Source: Scenedesmus sp. ARA3
Lineage: Eukaryota; Chlorophyta; Chlorophyceae; Sphaeropleales; Scenedesmaceae
NCBI GenBank assembly: GCA_004335835.1
Contig: RWJK01001422.1
Location: 1 to 64,000, forward strand
Reading direction: 5' to 3'
DNA length: 64,000 nt
How positions within the stretch are numbered: position 1 is the first letter of the stretch; every line of letters starts with the position of its first letter. This document shows positions 48,512 to 58,312 of this stretch, one piece after another. Under the pieces are notes generated by a model. The model was not told where the DNA came from and did no database searches. It worked only from the letters and a program-made list of their open reading frames with translations. The translations under genes were made by a program, and so were the position numbers.

Positions 48512-50607
48512 TGAGAGCTTGCAGGAGGGAGGCTGCGCTGAGGTCCATTGCTGGAGAGAGGCGGCTGGGCCAGCAGCAGGTGAGGTTGCGTTCAATATTC
48601 AAGTTGGCTGAAACGTGTGGTGTACGTCTGTGCTGCATTATGGCTGTTTGTGCTGGCAGTCGGGCGGGTCAGGAAGCGTGGTGACAGCTGGGAAGGAGGC
48701 GCCTGTGGGGTGCACTGCTTGAGAGATGCGGACGGCCAGCAGCAGGCGAGGGCGCTGGCTTGTTACGTACACAGCTTAGTGTAGTTATGTGCTGCTTGGT
48801 GGCTGTGAGTGGTGGCAGCAGAAAAGCTGAAGCTGTGCGGCACCGAAGTAAGGTGATGATTAAGAACAAATCTATACACCCACCGAGTCCTGAGGACTAT
48901 GTTGGATGCAGAACTGCGCATGTCGAGCAAAGCTGGGCCGCCTGAAGACTTCTCTGATGAGCAGATACAAAGATTGTGCTGTGCTGCACTGCCTGCTGCA
49001 CTTGCTGTCTCTTGCAGGCGCTCAGGAAGCTGTGGGGGCGTGGTGCATTCGACAGCGCAAACCAGACAGCCCTTGAGGGGCCCATTACCGTGCCATCAAG
49101 CAGGATTGATGCAACTTTGCTGGCCAGGAGGCAGATAGGCCATTGACATGGAGAGATAGATATGATGTTGCATGTTTGCACTTCGTGGTGCAGCCTTCTG
49201 AGTGGTATGCAGCTGCCTGCAGGCAGCTGACTTGGTAAAAGACAAGATGTATGTGAGCAGAGTGCTTTTGCCATCTGCAGTTTACATGGCTTTCATCTGT
49301 TGCTGAGGTGCCACTGGCAGTCTGATTGCGAGCGCGGCATGGTGCAGAGGTTTGGTGGAACTCAAACTGGACGAGTCAAAGGGCACTGCAGGCTGCATTG
49401 CAGCAGATGAGGATTCGATGTGAGGGCCCGTCGACGTCTAGCTAGACGTCTAGCACAATCCAGTGTTTAGCAATTTGTTTGGCCTGCAGCAGTACATGTA
49501 CTGCCATATATAGGGCATGGTGCACTGACCATGCCTGTGTTTACCAGCAATCGATCGCTTTGTTTTCAGTTGTTGGTGCAGCAAGCAGAGCAAAGCACAT
49601 GCATGTGAAGCTCCTGGCGCCTGTTGTGCTGGCAGCCTGGCAGTAGCACCGTTCTGGGTGTCATCAGCAACCAGCTATTTTCATTGCCAGGCGGAGAAGT
49701 GACCACAGCTGCACGGTTACAGACGCAGCTGCTTTTGCTTCGCATCGACGCCTGCACCGGCAAGGTTCAGTGACTGCGTCTGTCACCAGGGTAGTGGCGT
49801 TGCCCCTTCGCCTACCTAATGATGGTCCTTGTCTGTGGATCGGCACTTTTCAATCAAAGCGATCTTTTGATACATTGGCGTCGTCAAAGCGATCCCACGG
49901 ACGCCACACCAGTCACGCAAGAACGGCACACTACGCAACTACAGCTTGACAAGCTTCCCAAGCATAGCTACAAACATTCCACTATTGAGTGCATACTGTT
50001 GCGATTGGTTTGTGCAGCGGATACCTCTCTCAGAACACAACATACTATATACACGTCTGCCAGGGGAGTAGAGTGTGCCGGCAGGGAGGAGGCTTGGACC
50101 AGAGGATCCTGTTGGTGAGTTGTCTGTTACATATGCAACTATAATACATCGCGCTGGAGCTGCAGCATGTGCAGCTGAGGCAGCAGCTGCCTGCACAGGA
50201 GAGCAGCAGCAGCAGCAGCAGCAACCGTGCCATTGTCAGGCCAGCATACTTGAGTGTGCATTGCTGCTCATGTATTAGCAGCAAGACCAACACCAACGTA
50301 TCAGGTCGTCAACAGCCGCACCTGTGCCATGCTTTACACGTACACATTGCAGCAGCACTGTTCACTAGGCGATCGCGCCTTGCTGCAAGTTGCAGAAACT
50401 GCAGCACAGGTGTTGATCACATTCACCAGCAGCAGCAGCACCAGCACCAGCACCACAGAATTTGCGCAGAAGCAGCAGCAGGAGCAGCAGCAGCGTCTGC
50501 AGCCAGCTCTGGCTGACTCCACACCGCTCTGACCACCGCCAGCTGTGCCGCACCAACCAGCAGCACCAACTAGCAGCAGCAGCAGCGGCAGCAGCAGCAG
50601 CGGCGGC
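48512..50607. other. Intergenic, no gene recognised
   Basis: About 2.1 kb between the methyltransferase stop and the uL11m start. It contains a perfect 18-bp palindrome (49433-49450) and a CAG run near 50203. The first bases repeat GGCCAGCAGCAGGTGAGG-like sequence. No supported ORF was found. Confidence 0.4.
49433..49450. other. 18-bp perfect palindrome
   Basis: GACGTCTAGCTAGACGTC equals its own reverse complement. It is followed at once by TAGC, giving a partial second GACGTCTAGC. No gene context explains it. Confidence 0.6.
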
Positions 50608-52304
50608 ATGTCGCAGGCAGCCAAGCGCAAGGCAGTGGCCAGCATCCGGCTGCTGATCAATGCCGGGGCAGCAAAGCCGGCGCCCCCTGTGGGCCCTGCG
50701 CTGGGTCAGGCTGGGCTGAACATCATGGCCTTCTGCAAGGAGTTCAACGCAAAGACAGCAGACTTTAAGGACGTGCCGCTGCGTGTACTGATCAAGGTGA
50801 GGGTTGAGGGTAGTGGTGACTTTTTGTGTTGTGTTGGTATGCTGAACATCATGGCCTTCTGCAAGGAGTTCAACGCAAAGACAGCAGACTTTAAAGACGT
50901 GCCGCTGCGTGTACTGATCAAGGTGAGGGTAGCCGGGAATTTCTGTGTTGTGTTGGTGGGCTGAACATCTTGGCCTTCTGCAAGGAGTTCAATGCAANNN
51001 NNNNNNNNNNNNNNNNNNNNNNNNNNNNNNNNNNNNNNNNNNNNNNNNNNNNNNNNNNNNNNNNNNNNNNNNNNNNNNNNNNNNNNNNNNNNNNNNNNNN
51101 NNNNNNNNNNNNNNNNNNNNNNNNNNNNNNNNNNNNNNNNNNNNNNNNGTGTTGTGTTGGTGGGCTGAACATCTTGGCCTTCTGCAAGGAGTTCAATGCA
51201 AAGACAGCAGATTTCAAAGACGTGCCACTGCGTGTACTGATCAAGGTGAGGTTTGTGTCGATTGTTCGTGTTGTGTTGGTGGGCTGAACATCATGGCTTT
51301 CTGCAAGGATTCAATGCAAAGACAGCAGACGTCAAGGGCGTGCCGCTGCGCGTACTCATCAAGGTGAGGGTAGTGGGGAATCTCCGCGTGGTGTTGATGT
51401 TTTGAACATCATGGCGTTCTGCAAGGAGTTCAATGCAAAGACAGCAGAGTTCAAGGACGTGCCGCTGCGCGTACTCATCAAGGTGGGCCGCATCACGCAG
51501 ATACTTGTTTAACAAAGTTAACATTGGGTATGTTGGTTGTGGACAGATCTTTGTAGGCCCTCACGCTCAGTTGTTGCGCTCGGTCTGCAGCGTGCCTGCA
51601 TTGAGGCAGGTATGGGTTGCAGCGAGTGGCAGGCAAATGCTTCGAGCTTACCAAACAAAACAGACATTCACCACTGTGCAGCAGGCAGCTTCTGTGATCC
51701 TTGTACAGATGACAGCAGCGGGCGTTGACCCGCACATAATCAAAACATTGTCATCCAACATGTTATGATGTGTTATGTAACAGGTGTACGAGGACAAGAG
51801 CTACGATTGGACACTCAAGGGCCCCCCAAGCAGCTGGTACATCAAGCAGGCGACAGGCCTGGCGCGCGGCGCTGACCGGACAGGGCACGAGACAGTCGGC
51901 ACCATCAGCCTGAAACACTTGTACGAAATCGCCAAGGTATGTGGTCTGTGTATGTGTTCTCCCAATGGAAATGGTTCCCTTCGTGCCTTTAGATGCAATG
52001 GTATGGATAAATGGTGCAGATAGGAACTATGTCAAAGCACAGCTGAACACCAGTTGCCAACGGTGCTGCTGCTGCTGCTGCCATCATGCACTGCCTGCAC
52101 GTCAAGGTGCCGGATATGCGAGGCATGCCGCTGCGGGGCGTGGTCAAGTGCCTGACGTCACTCCTGCTGCTGCTGCTGCTGTTACACCTGCAGGTGAAAG
52201 CTCCAGACATGCCAGGCATGTCGCTGCGAGGCGTCGTCAAGTGCCTCATGTCGCAATGCCAGTCCATGGGTGTGAGAGTAGTGGAGCGGCCGGAGGATGC
52301 ATGA
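50608..52304 (+). CDS. Mitochondrial large-subunit ribosomal protein uL11
   Basis: The exons used here are 50608-50796, 51784-51936 and 52194-52304, giving 150 aa. The N-terminal domain has the uL11 signature [42 protein letters not shown] and LKHLYEIAK in exon 2 resemble mitochondrial rather than plastid L11, which usually has a KTPP segment. ATG 50608 is the first in-frame ATG after a stop at 50530. No long presequence is visible. The protein sits at the GTPase-associated centre of the ribosome. At least five diverged copies of the exon 1 end fill the first intron, so the exact exon 1 used by the mRNA cannot be decided from DNA alone. An assembly gap interrupts this array. Confidence 0.9.
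50835..51485 (+). repeat. Array of uL11m exon 1 donor edge copies (5 or more extra)
   Basis: A unit of about 119 bp holds [27 protein letters not shown], the AAG|GTGAGG donor and a GTGTTGTGTTGGTGGG spacer. Copies begin near 50715 (exon 1), 50842, 50961, 51165, 51284 and 51402. Copies carry small changes and one (near 51300) has lost a base. Copy number is a minimum because of the gap. Confidence 0.93.
50998..51148. other. Assembly gap (151 N)
   Basis: A run of N inside the tandem array. The flanking copies are near-identical, so the gap most likely reflects unresolved repeat units. Confidence 0.97.
52100..52160 (+). repeat. Extra copy of uL11m exon 3 acceptor edge
   Basis: The exon 3 start ([18 protein letters not shown]) is preceded about 90-95 bp upstream by a copy reading [18 protein letters not shown]. 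The preceding bases in the copy read TCAAG. Confidence 0.85.
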
Positions 52305-52349
52305 TCAGCAGCAGCAGCAGCAGCAGCAGGCAGTCAGGCAGTCAGGCAG

Positions 52350-52477
52350 GGCCATTCCATGGGCGTGACTGGTGGAGCGGCCGGAGGATGCATGAGCAGC
52401 AGCAACAGCAGCAGCAGGCAGTCAGGCAGCGCCAGGCTATGGCCGTGAGAGTGGTGGGAAGCCCTGAGGACGCATGA
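52350..52477 (+). repeat. Two copies of the uL11m coding end in its 3' flank
   Basis: The last ~45 nt of the gene, including the stop (ERPEDA then TGA), recur at about 52350-52394 and 52431-52477, separated by CAG-rich spacers. Each repeats the C-terminal codons with changes. Confidence 0.85.
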
Positions 52478-54598
52478 GCAGCAGCAGCAGCAACAGCAGT
52501 AACAGCCTGCTCTGTCAGTGTGCAAGTGTCGGATGGTATGCAAGTACAGTGGCAAGCACCAGGAGCTGCAGGTGCCGCTGCACTGCACTGCAAGCAATGG
52601 GCGACAGCGGCGCTTGGTGTTGACGCCGCACCTCACTCTGCAACGCCAGATCACCAGTGTGATTGGTGCAGTTGAGCAGCCAAAGAATGTCCAGCACACA
52701 GGCAGAGGCAGTAGCAGCAGGCATGTGGCCCGCACCTGTTGCTGCTGCTAGCGTACGTATGATGCAGCTGCAGCAGGCATACAGCGATCGAGGCTGCTGC
52801 TGCTACTGCCAGGTACCTCTATGCGGGCTTGGCCGCGTGTTGCGATCTGCCGTTGCAGTGAAGGAGCCCAGCGGCAGTGTATGCGGTTTGGCCGGTCATT
52901 GCTCTGTGCTGCTCGCTGTCACCTGGTGTGATACATGCTCCACCCCAGCAGCAGCTGCTGCCTGTCAACACAAGCATGTATTTAGCTTGGCATATTGCTG
53001 CGTTGGCTGTGCTGCAGCCGAGCTCCTGCAAGCCAGCGTTGCTGCAGCAGAGTTCCTGCAAGCCAGTGCTGCTGCAGCAGAGTGCCTTGCTTGCTAGCTG
53101 TGGATAGCTTCCCACGACTATGGCACTTGCACTACATGCCTTCCAATGTGTTGTGGAGCTTCTGCTTTTCTGTGCCTTTTTTTCTGTAGTGGGGCCACTG
53201 CTCGTGCTCTGCACACCTTGCGCTGTCACAATACGTGCGGAGGTGTTGCATGAAACATGCACCTGCTTCCAAGCAGCAGCAGTTCAGCAGTAGTTGTTCA
53301 GGTGTAGCTTTTGGAGCAGCCATGTTCATGCTTTTTCGAGCAGATACATGGCTGCTGTACATATAGCTGTGGGGCATGGTTAGACATGATGCCCGAATGG
53401 TAGATGGTTGGTAGATGTGTAGGTGATTGGTGATGGCATGCTACGGTGCACTGTCTGTGGTTGGTGTCGAGACATTTGTTTCGTCCTCCAGCAAGCAAGC
53501 ACTCAATTGGCTTAGTGACTCTGTGCTGTACGCTTGATAGTTATGCATGGTGTGGTGTGGTGTCTATGTCACAAGCCAGGTGGCAGGCATGCTGCAGCGT
53601 ACCTGGAGTGAGATGCAATGGTTTCGAGGGATGGTTTGCAGTGCAGTTGTGCATTGCAGCACAGCAGCAGCAGCCGCAGCAGCAGGCGAGCGCACTAGTG
53701 GCAAGTGCTAGTGTGTAGCTGTACCTGATTGTACTGAGTGTGCAGCAGTGCCTTCAGCTTTACTGCGGCCTGCAGCAGTGGCTACTCATTTGGAGTGTCC
53801 CGCGTCCTTAGGTTGTTTCCAAGTGAGGCAGTTGTGCCGCTGGCTGCGTGTGAAAGCAGGGATACCTATTCCCATTGCGTTTCATTGTAATTAATGGCCG
53901 TGTTATGTATGCATCCTGCAAGCCACGCATGTATCTCACAGAATGCATGCTGCAGCTGGGGCTGCCTTCAGTCACTGGCAGTAGGTTTGCATACTTGCAA
54001 GGTGTGTGAGAGTGACCAGACTGAAGTGGTTGCACGGCTGGGATTCGGAAGTGCCAGCACGTGTGCATGCAGCAGGTGCATCTCGCTGCCTGTGACTGAC
54101 CTTGCCAAGGAGGGAGGGTGTGCTTGCAGCTGCGTGCCGTGCTTTGCTTGCAAGCACCAATTGATGCCTAAACCAAGTGCCGCAGATGTGAAGATTTGGT
54201 ATTTGGGTGCATGGTTTGGCATTCAGTTGCCACTGTCAATGCAGTTCCTGTTTGCTGTTTTCAACACGGCACAATGCCCAGGGACGATTCCACTTCAGTT
54301 GCACGGTGCCAAATTGGCTGGTGGTCCAGATGGGTAACACTGCCTGGTTTCGGTTCTCTGGCAATGCCTGCATGTGTTGCTGACCGTTGCCAACACCCCA
54401 CAGGGCATGGTTGGGATCCGATTCCAAAACACGGTGTTTTGGTCCTGCATCCGACCTAGCCTAGGTATGAGACAGCCTCAGGCTGCAAGCTTGCATAAGC
54501 TAAGCATGCATGACCGTCTGCGCCTGTAGCCGCCACGGATTGTCAAGATCAATGCCAGCCCCACAGACCACAAACACCAGGCGTTGCTAAGTGAAGCA

Positions 54599-54603
54599 GT
54601 TAC
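54599..54603 (-). terminator. Possible eS6 polyadenylation signal TGTAA
   Basis: TGTAA on the minus strand about 275 bp beyond the eS6 stop. It is plausible for a green alga but a weak match on its own. Confidence 0.3.
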
Positions 54604-54878
54604 AGTCGCAACCTACCACCTCACTCCTCCGCCAGCAGCAGCCGCCCTGCACCCCACCAGCAGCAGGCTGGGCAGGCCTGCTGCACAACAGCAGCACAGG
54701 GACAGCACCCTGCTGCCGCCCTGCTGACTCACGACTGTTTGTAACTGCAGCCGCACACCCCTCCACGCCTGCTGCCCGCTGCACCACAGCTGTGATGCCT
54801 GCGCGCAGCGAGCGCCCCAGCCGAGCTGAGCCGAGCTTACTCAGCTCAGCCGAGCTGAGCTGAGTTGAGTGAGCGAGC

Positions 54879-57800
54879 TTACTCCTTGGAGGCCTGGCTG
54901 GCCATGCGCATGGCGCGCTTCTTGGCCAGGGACTCAGAACGGCGCTCACGCTGCTCCTTGAGCCTCTGCGGTTGAAAAAAGAGCAGCAGCAGCAGGTTGT
55001 GTTGGTGATAAGACAGCATTTGAATTGAGAAGAGCATGATGAACATGATGAGCAATGTGGCGCTCACGCTGCTCCTTCAGCCTCTGCGGTTACCAATTGA
55101 CATGCGACACAGAGCAGCAGCAGCAGCAGGGTTTGTCAGCAAAGGTCATCAGCCAAAATCACTATGCTATGCGGCGCTCACGCTGCTCTTTGAGCCTCTC
55201 CGAATGTACTATCGCACCAAAATTGCCACCCAGCATCATGGTTTATCACACCAGATTCCGGCACTCCTAATTGCTTTATCATTGCTTTATCTGATTCTTT
55301 CTTTTAACCCATTTGCAATCCATATCGAAGCCGCACCTGCACCAGCAGCTTGTGGTACTCGGCGGCCTCTGTGCGGCTCTTCTCGTGCTTGGCCTTCTTG
55401 ACGGCGGCCTTCCTGCGCTTGCGCTGCAGCGTCTCTGGGGTCACCAGGCGCTGGATCTTGGGCGCCTTGGAGTGCTTCTTGCCGTTGGACTCAAAGGTGC
55501 GGCGGTAGGTGTTCACGTACTTGCGCACGTCGTCGTCCTTGGTCAGGTTGAACAGCTTGCGGATCTGCGATGGGTGACATAAGGCACCAGCAGCAACAGC
55601 ATGGAAGGTGAGCAGGCCGGCGATACAAAACAATGTCCGTCTCGCGGAGGGCAGTCTGCATACAACACACTGTTGGCAGCCGGACACGCAGAGTCACAAT
55701 CCAGTAAGAAAATTCAAAGGCAAAAAGGAACAACAGACTCCCGCGCACCTTGCTGGCGCGCTTGGGGCCGCGCATGCGGGGCTTCTCCTCATCAGTGAGG
55801 CCTGGCAGCTCCTTCTCGCCCTTCTTCACGATGACCAGGTTGAGCACCGACAGGTCGGGGCTCACAATGCAGCCGCGCACGCTCTTCCTGCGGCGCTCGC
55901 CGTTGCGGCGGCCGTGGCCGCGGAAGCACTGGTCTCCGGGGGCCATCAGCAGCTGCACGCGGCCGTTGGTGAGCACACCCTGCTTCATGGGGAAACCCTG
56001 GGAAAGCATGAAAACAAGGCGGTGGGGGCAGAAGCAGCAGCAGCAGCAGCACATGGTCAGAATTAAGGTCGCGGCGAGCGCGCCCAGGGAAACCCGATTG
56101 GGACCCTAGGGGAGCGTAAACAGACATAGTGGGGAGACAGTGACAGCAATTGCAACAGAGTTGATGCCATGCTATTGTGGTGGCTGCTGATTCCTGCTTG
56201 ATTGGAAACCCTAACCCTACCCTAAACATGCCCTAAACATGCTTGATTGGAAACCCTAACCCTACCCTAAACATGCCCTACTTGAACATGCTCACTGATG
56301 CAAGCCTACAATCAAGTGGCCCGTGCACAAAGTAACAGGGACGTGCATCACTTTGGCAGCACCGTCTGCTGCGCTGCTACCATGCCGCTGCTCGCGGTAT
56401 GTTTCGCTGGCGCTCCTGGTATGTGCAGTTCATCCATACATGTAAAGCCAAAAAATGTGCTTATTATCAGCAAAGCAGCAGCATGGCGGCCATGCCACAA
56501 GCGGCAGCAAAACACCACGCATTGCACATGCTGCTGCTGCTGCTGCTGCGGTGGAGGGGACTGAAGCTAAGTCGAGGCTCTGCGATTGACAGGACAGCTC
56601 TGCAGCAGAGGCGTCTGTTTTGCCATGCAGCACAAACTGTGCTACCCGCGCAAACAGGTGCAGTGCAGCGGAGCCATCAAAGCAACTGCTGCCCCTAAAC
56701 AGCTGCCTAGCTATCCTTCGCATGCCATGCCATTATGCATTCTGAAGCTACTACAGTCTGCACAACATTTGAATGCCACCAAGGCACATCGCATCAGCAC
56801 ATTGCTGCAAAGATTGCCTGTCCTGCTTGCACGCAGACGCTTGTTGTGTTGTAAGGCTGTTGCTATCAGAGTCCACCAGTCAGCAGTTCAGGCATTTTCA
56901 GCTGCTGCGTTGCTTGCCCGTTGCTTGCTGGCTGCATAGCTGCATCTGCTGAGCTAGCTCTAGTTGGCTCAGCAGGTGCAGCTATGCAGCCAGCACAACG
57001 CTCATCTCTCCAGACTACACACATCGCCATTTCTTTCTCGGGCCTGAATCCACTTGCCCCTGTCCGCTGAATTTATCAATCTGCAACTCCTCGACAGCCG
57101 TCCCACAGGCACAGCACAGGTTGCTTCCTAGCATGCTCGCCACACCATGTTAGCTGACCTGTCTGCTCCAGCAAGTGCGACACAACCTTAATTCCTTGGT
57201 TCACCAAAAGATCCGTTGGTGCCCTTGATCATTCCTTGATGGTGTGATACAAAATAACAAGTAACACTGTGTTACTTCTCACGCCCGCACCTGCTTGTCC
57301 TGGCCTCCCATGATCTTGAACACGTAGCCCTTGAACTCCTCACCCAGCACATCTCCCTCCACCTCGGCAGCCAGGCGCCTACGTTATAACACATTTCAAA
57401 CAGCGGCAGAACGCACGACAGATGGCAGCGGAGGGTCAAACTCGGCTCTAGCGATGCTAGGCGTCAAACTACGCATGCCGTGTGTTGCCATGCTGCTGGT
57501 TGCACTGCCAAAACCTAAGCAAGGTGCAGGCCAAAGCAGCAGCACCACCTGCATGGTGGCACTGCCCCAGGCCAGCCCCGGCTGCTGCTGCTGCTGCTGC
57601 AAGCTGATTGTCGTGTCTGCTGCTTCTGTCGTGACATGCCTGGCACTGCCATGCCCCACAACTACTGCTGCAGCGCCCGCAAGGCACACTGCACTGCGGT
57701 GTGTCCCCAACTGCGGCACCGCTGTAGGCATGGTGTTGCCTCTGCGCATCTGCCAGCACATTGACGCTGAAAACGCCACTGCTGCAGCTCCAGCATAGGC

Positions 57801-58312
57801 TGCAAGCGCCCAGCATGTGTTGCAATAGTAGTGCCAATGCTGCCTTTGCTTGCACAGCTGCAGCAGCCTTTTTTGCTGTAGCCTGCGCCCACTGCTGAGA
57901 GCTGATGCCGCCTGCTGCCCCTGCAGCCTGCTGCATAGCATTGCAACGCAGCCCCAACTGCACAGACCGACTGACTCGCAAATGCCCGCTGCACTGCTGC
58001 GCACTGCGTGTCCATCAACATTGCTGCTCTGCAACGCTGCCCGGCGCTGCTGCTCCAAACACATCTGCGCGCGCATGGACGATAAACCCAGCACTGCCAC
58101 CACACTGCTTGTCGCCATGTCGCAATCACTGCCTTGCTCTGGGCCCTGCTCGGGGCGCTGCGGGGCAGGCCCACCACCATTGCTGCCACTTGCATATACC
58201 AAAATGCACTGCCTCGTACGCACCTGTCGTAGAAGGAGCGCAGCTTCTGGTCGTCATCAATCTCCAGCTTCTTCTGGCACCCCGTGGTGGGGTAGGCGAT
58301 GTTGAGCTTCAT
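54879..58312 (-). CDS. 40S ribosomal protein S6 (eS6)
   Basis: Five exons in coding order: 58312-58224, 57378-57291, 55997-55749, 55564-55337 and 54965-54879. They give 246 aa, close to the family's usual ~249. The sequence follows eS6 throughout: [92 protein letters not shown] and [18 protein letters not shown], then a basic tail. It is a structural protein of the small cytosolic ribosomal subunit. The C-terminal tail RMASQASKE is shorter in serines than the phosphorylated tail of animal S6. Introns 2 and 4 contain exon-edge copies, and intron 2 also holds a long hairpin. Confidence 0.96.
55055..55205 (-). repeat. Two extra copies of eS6 exon 5 acceptor edge
   Basis: The exon 5 start (RLKEQRERR) with its CCGCAG acceptor recurs with GCGCTCA blocks at 55062 and 55174. 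These are 120 and 112 bp apart from the genuine exon and from each other. Confidence 0.9.
56080..56288 (-). repeat. Decayed copies of eS6 exon 3 acceptor edge with telomere-like motifs
   Basis: On the coding strand, AGGGTTTCCAATCAAGCAGG (read GFPIKQ) resembles the exon 3 start GFPMKQ. It occurs in two 45-bp units at about 56196-56240 and 56241-56288, and a weaker copy lies near 56090. The same units contain CCCTAAACATG and AACCCTAACCCTACCC, which look like plant-type telomere repeats. Confidence 0.65.
56927..56994. other. Long hairpin: 28-bp arms, 12-nt loop
   Basis: Arms 56927-56954 and 56967-56994 are reverse complements with a single mismatch; the arm reads GCTGGCTGCATAGCTGCA then CTGCTGAGC. 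Weak pairing may extend further. It lies in intron 2 of eS6. It could be a small inverted-repeat element or a transcribed foldback. Confidence 0.75.

Larger units (their letters stand above)
52305..54878. other. Convergent intergenic region, uL11m/eS6
   Basis: About 2.6 kb between facing genes. It contains the two uL11m tail copies and a 30-bp minisatellite near 53025-53090 (TCCTGCAAGCCAG units). A GAGCTGAGC-rich stretch lies just past the eS6 stop (54825-54875). No gene was recognised. Confidence 0.4.

Noticed and set aside
56196..56288. Chromosome end or telomere
   Set aside because: Only two short imperfect units are present, inside an eS6 intron with genes continuing on both sides.
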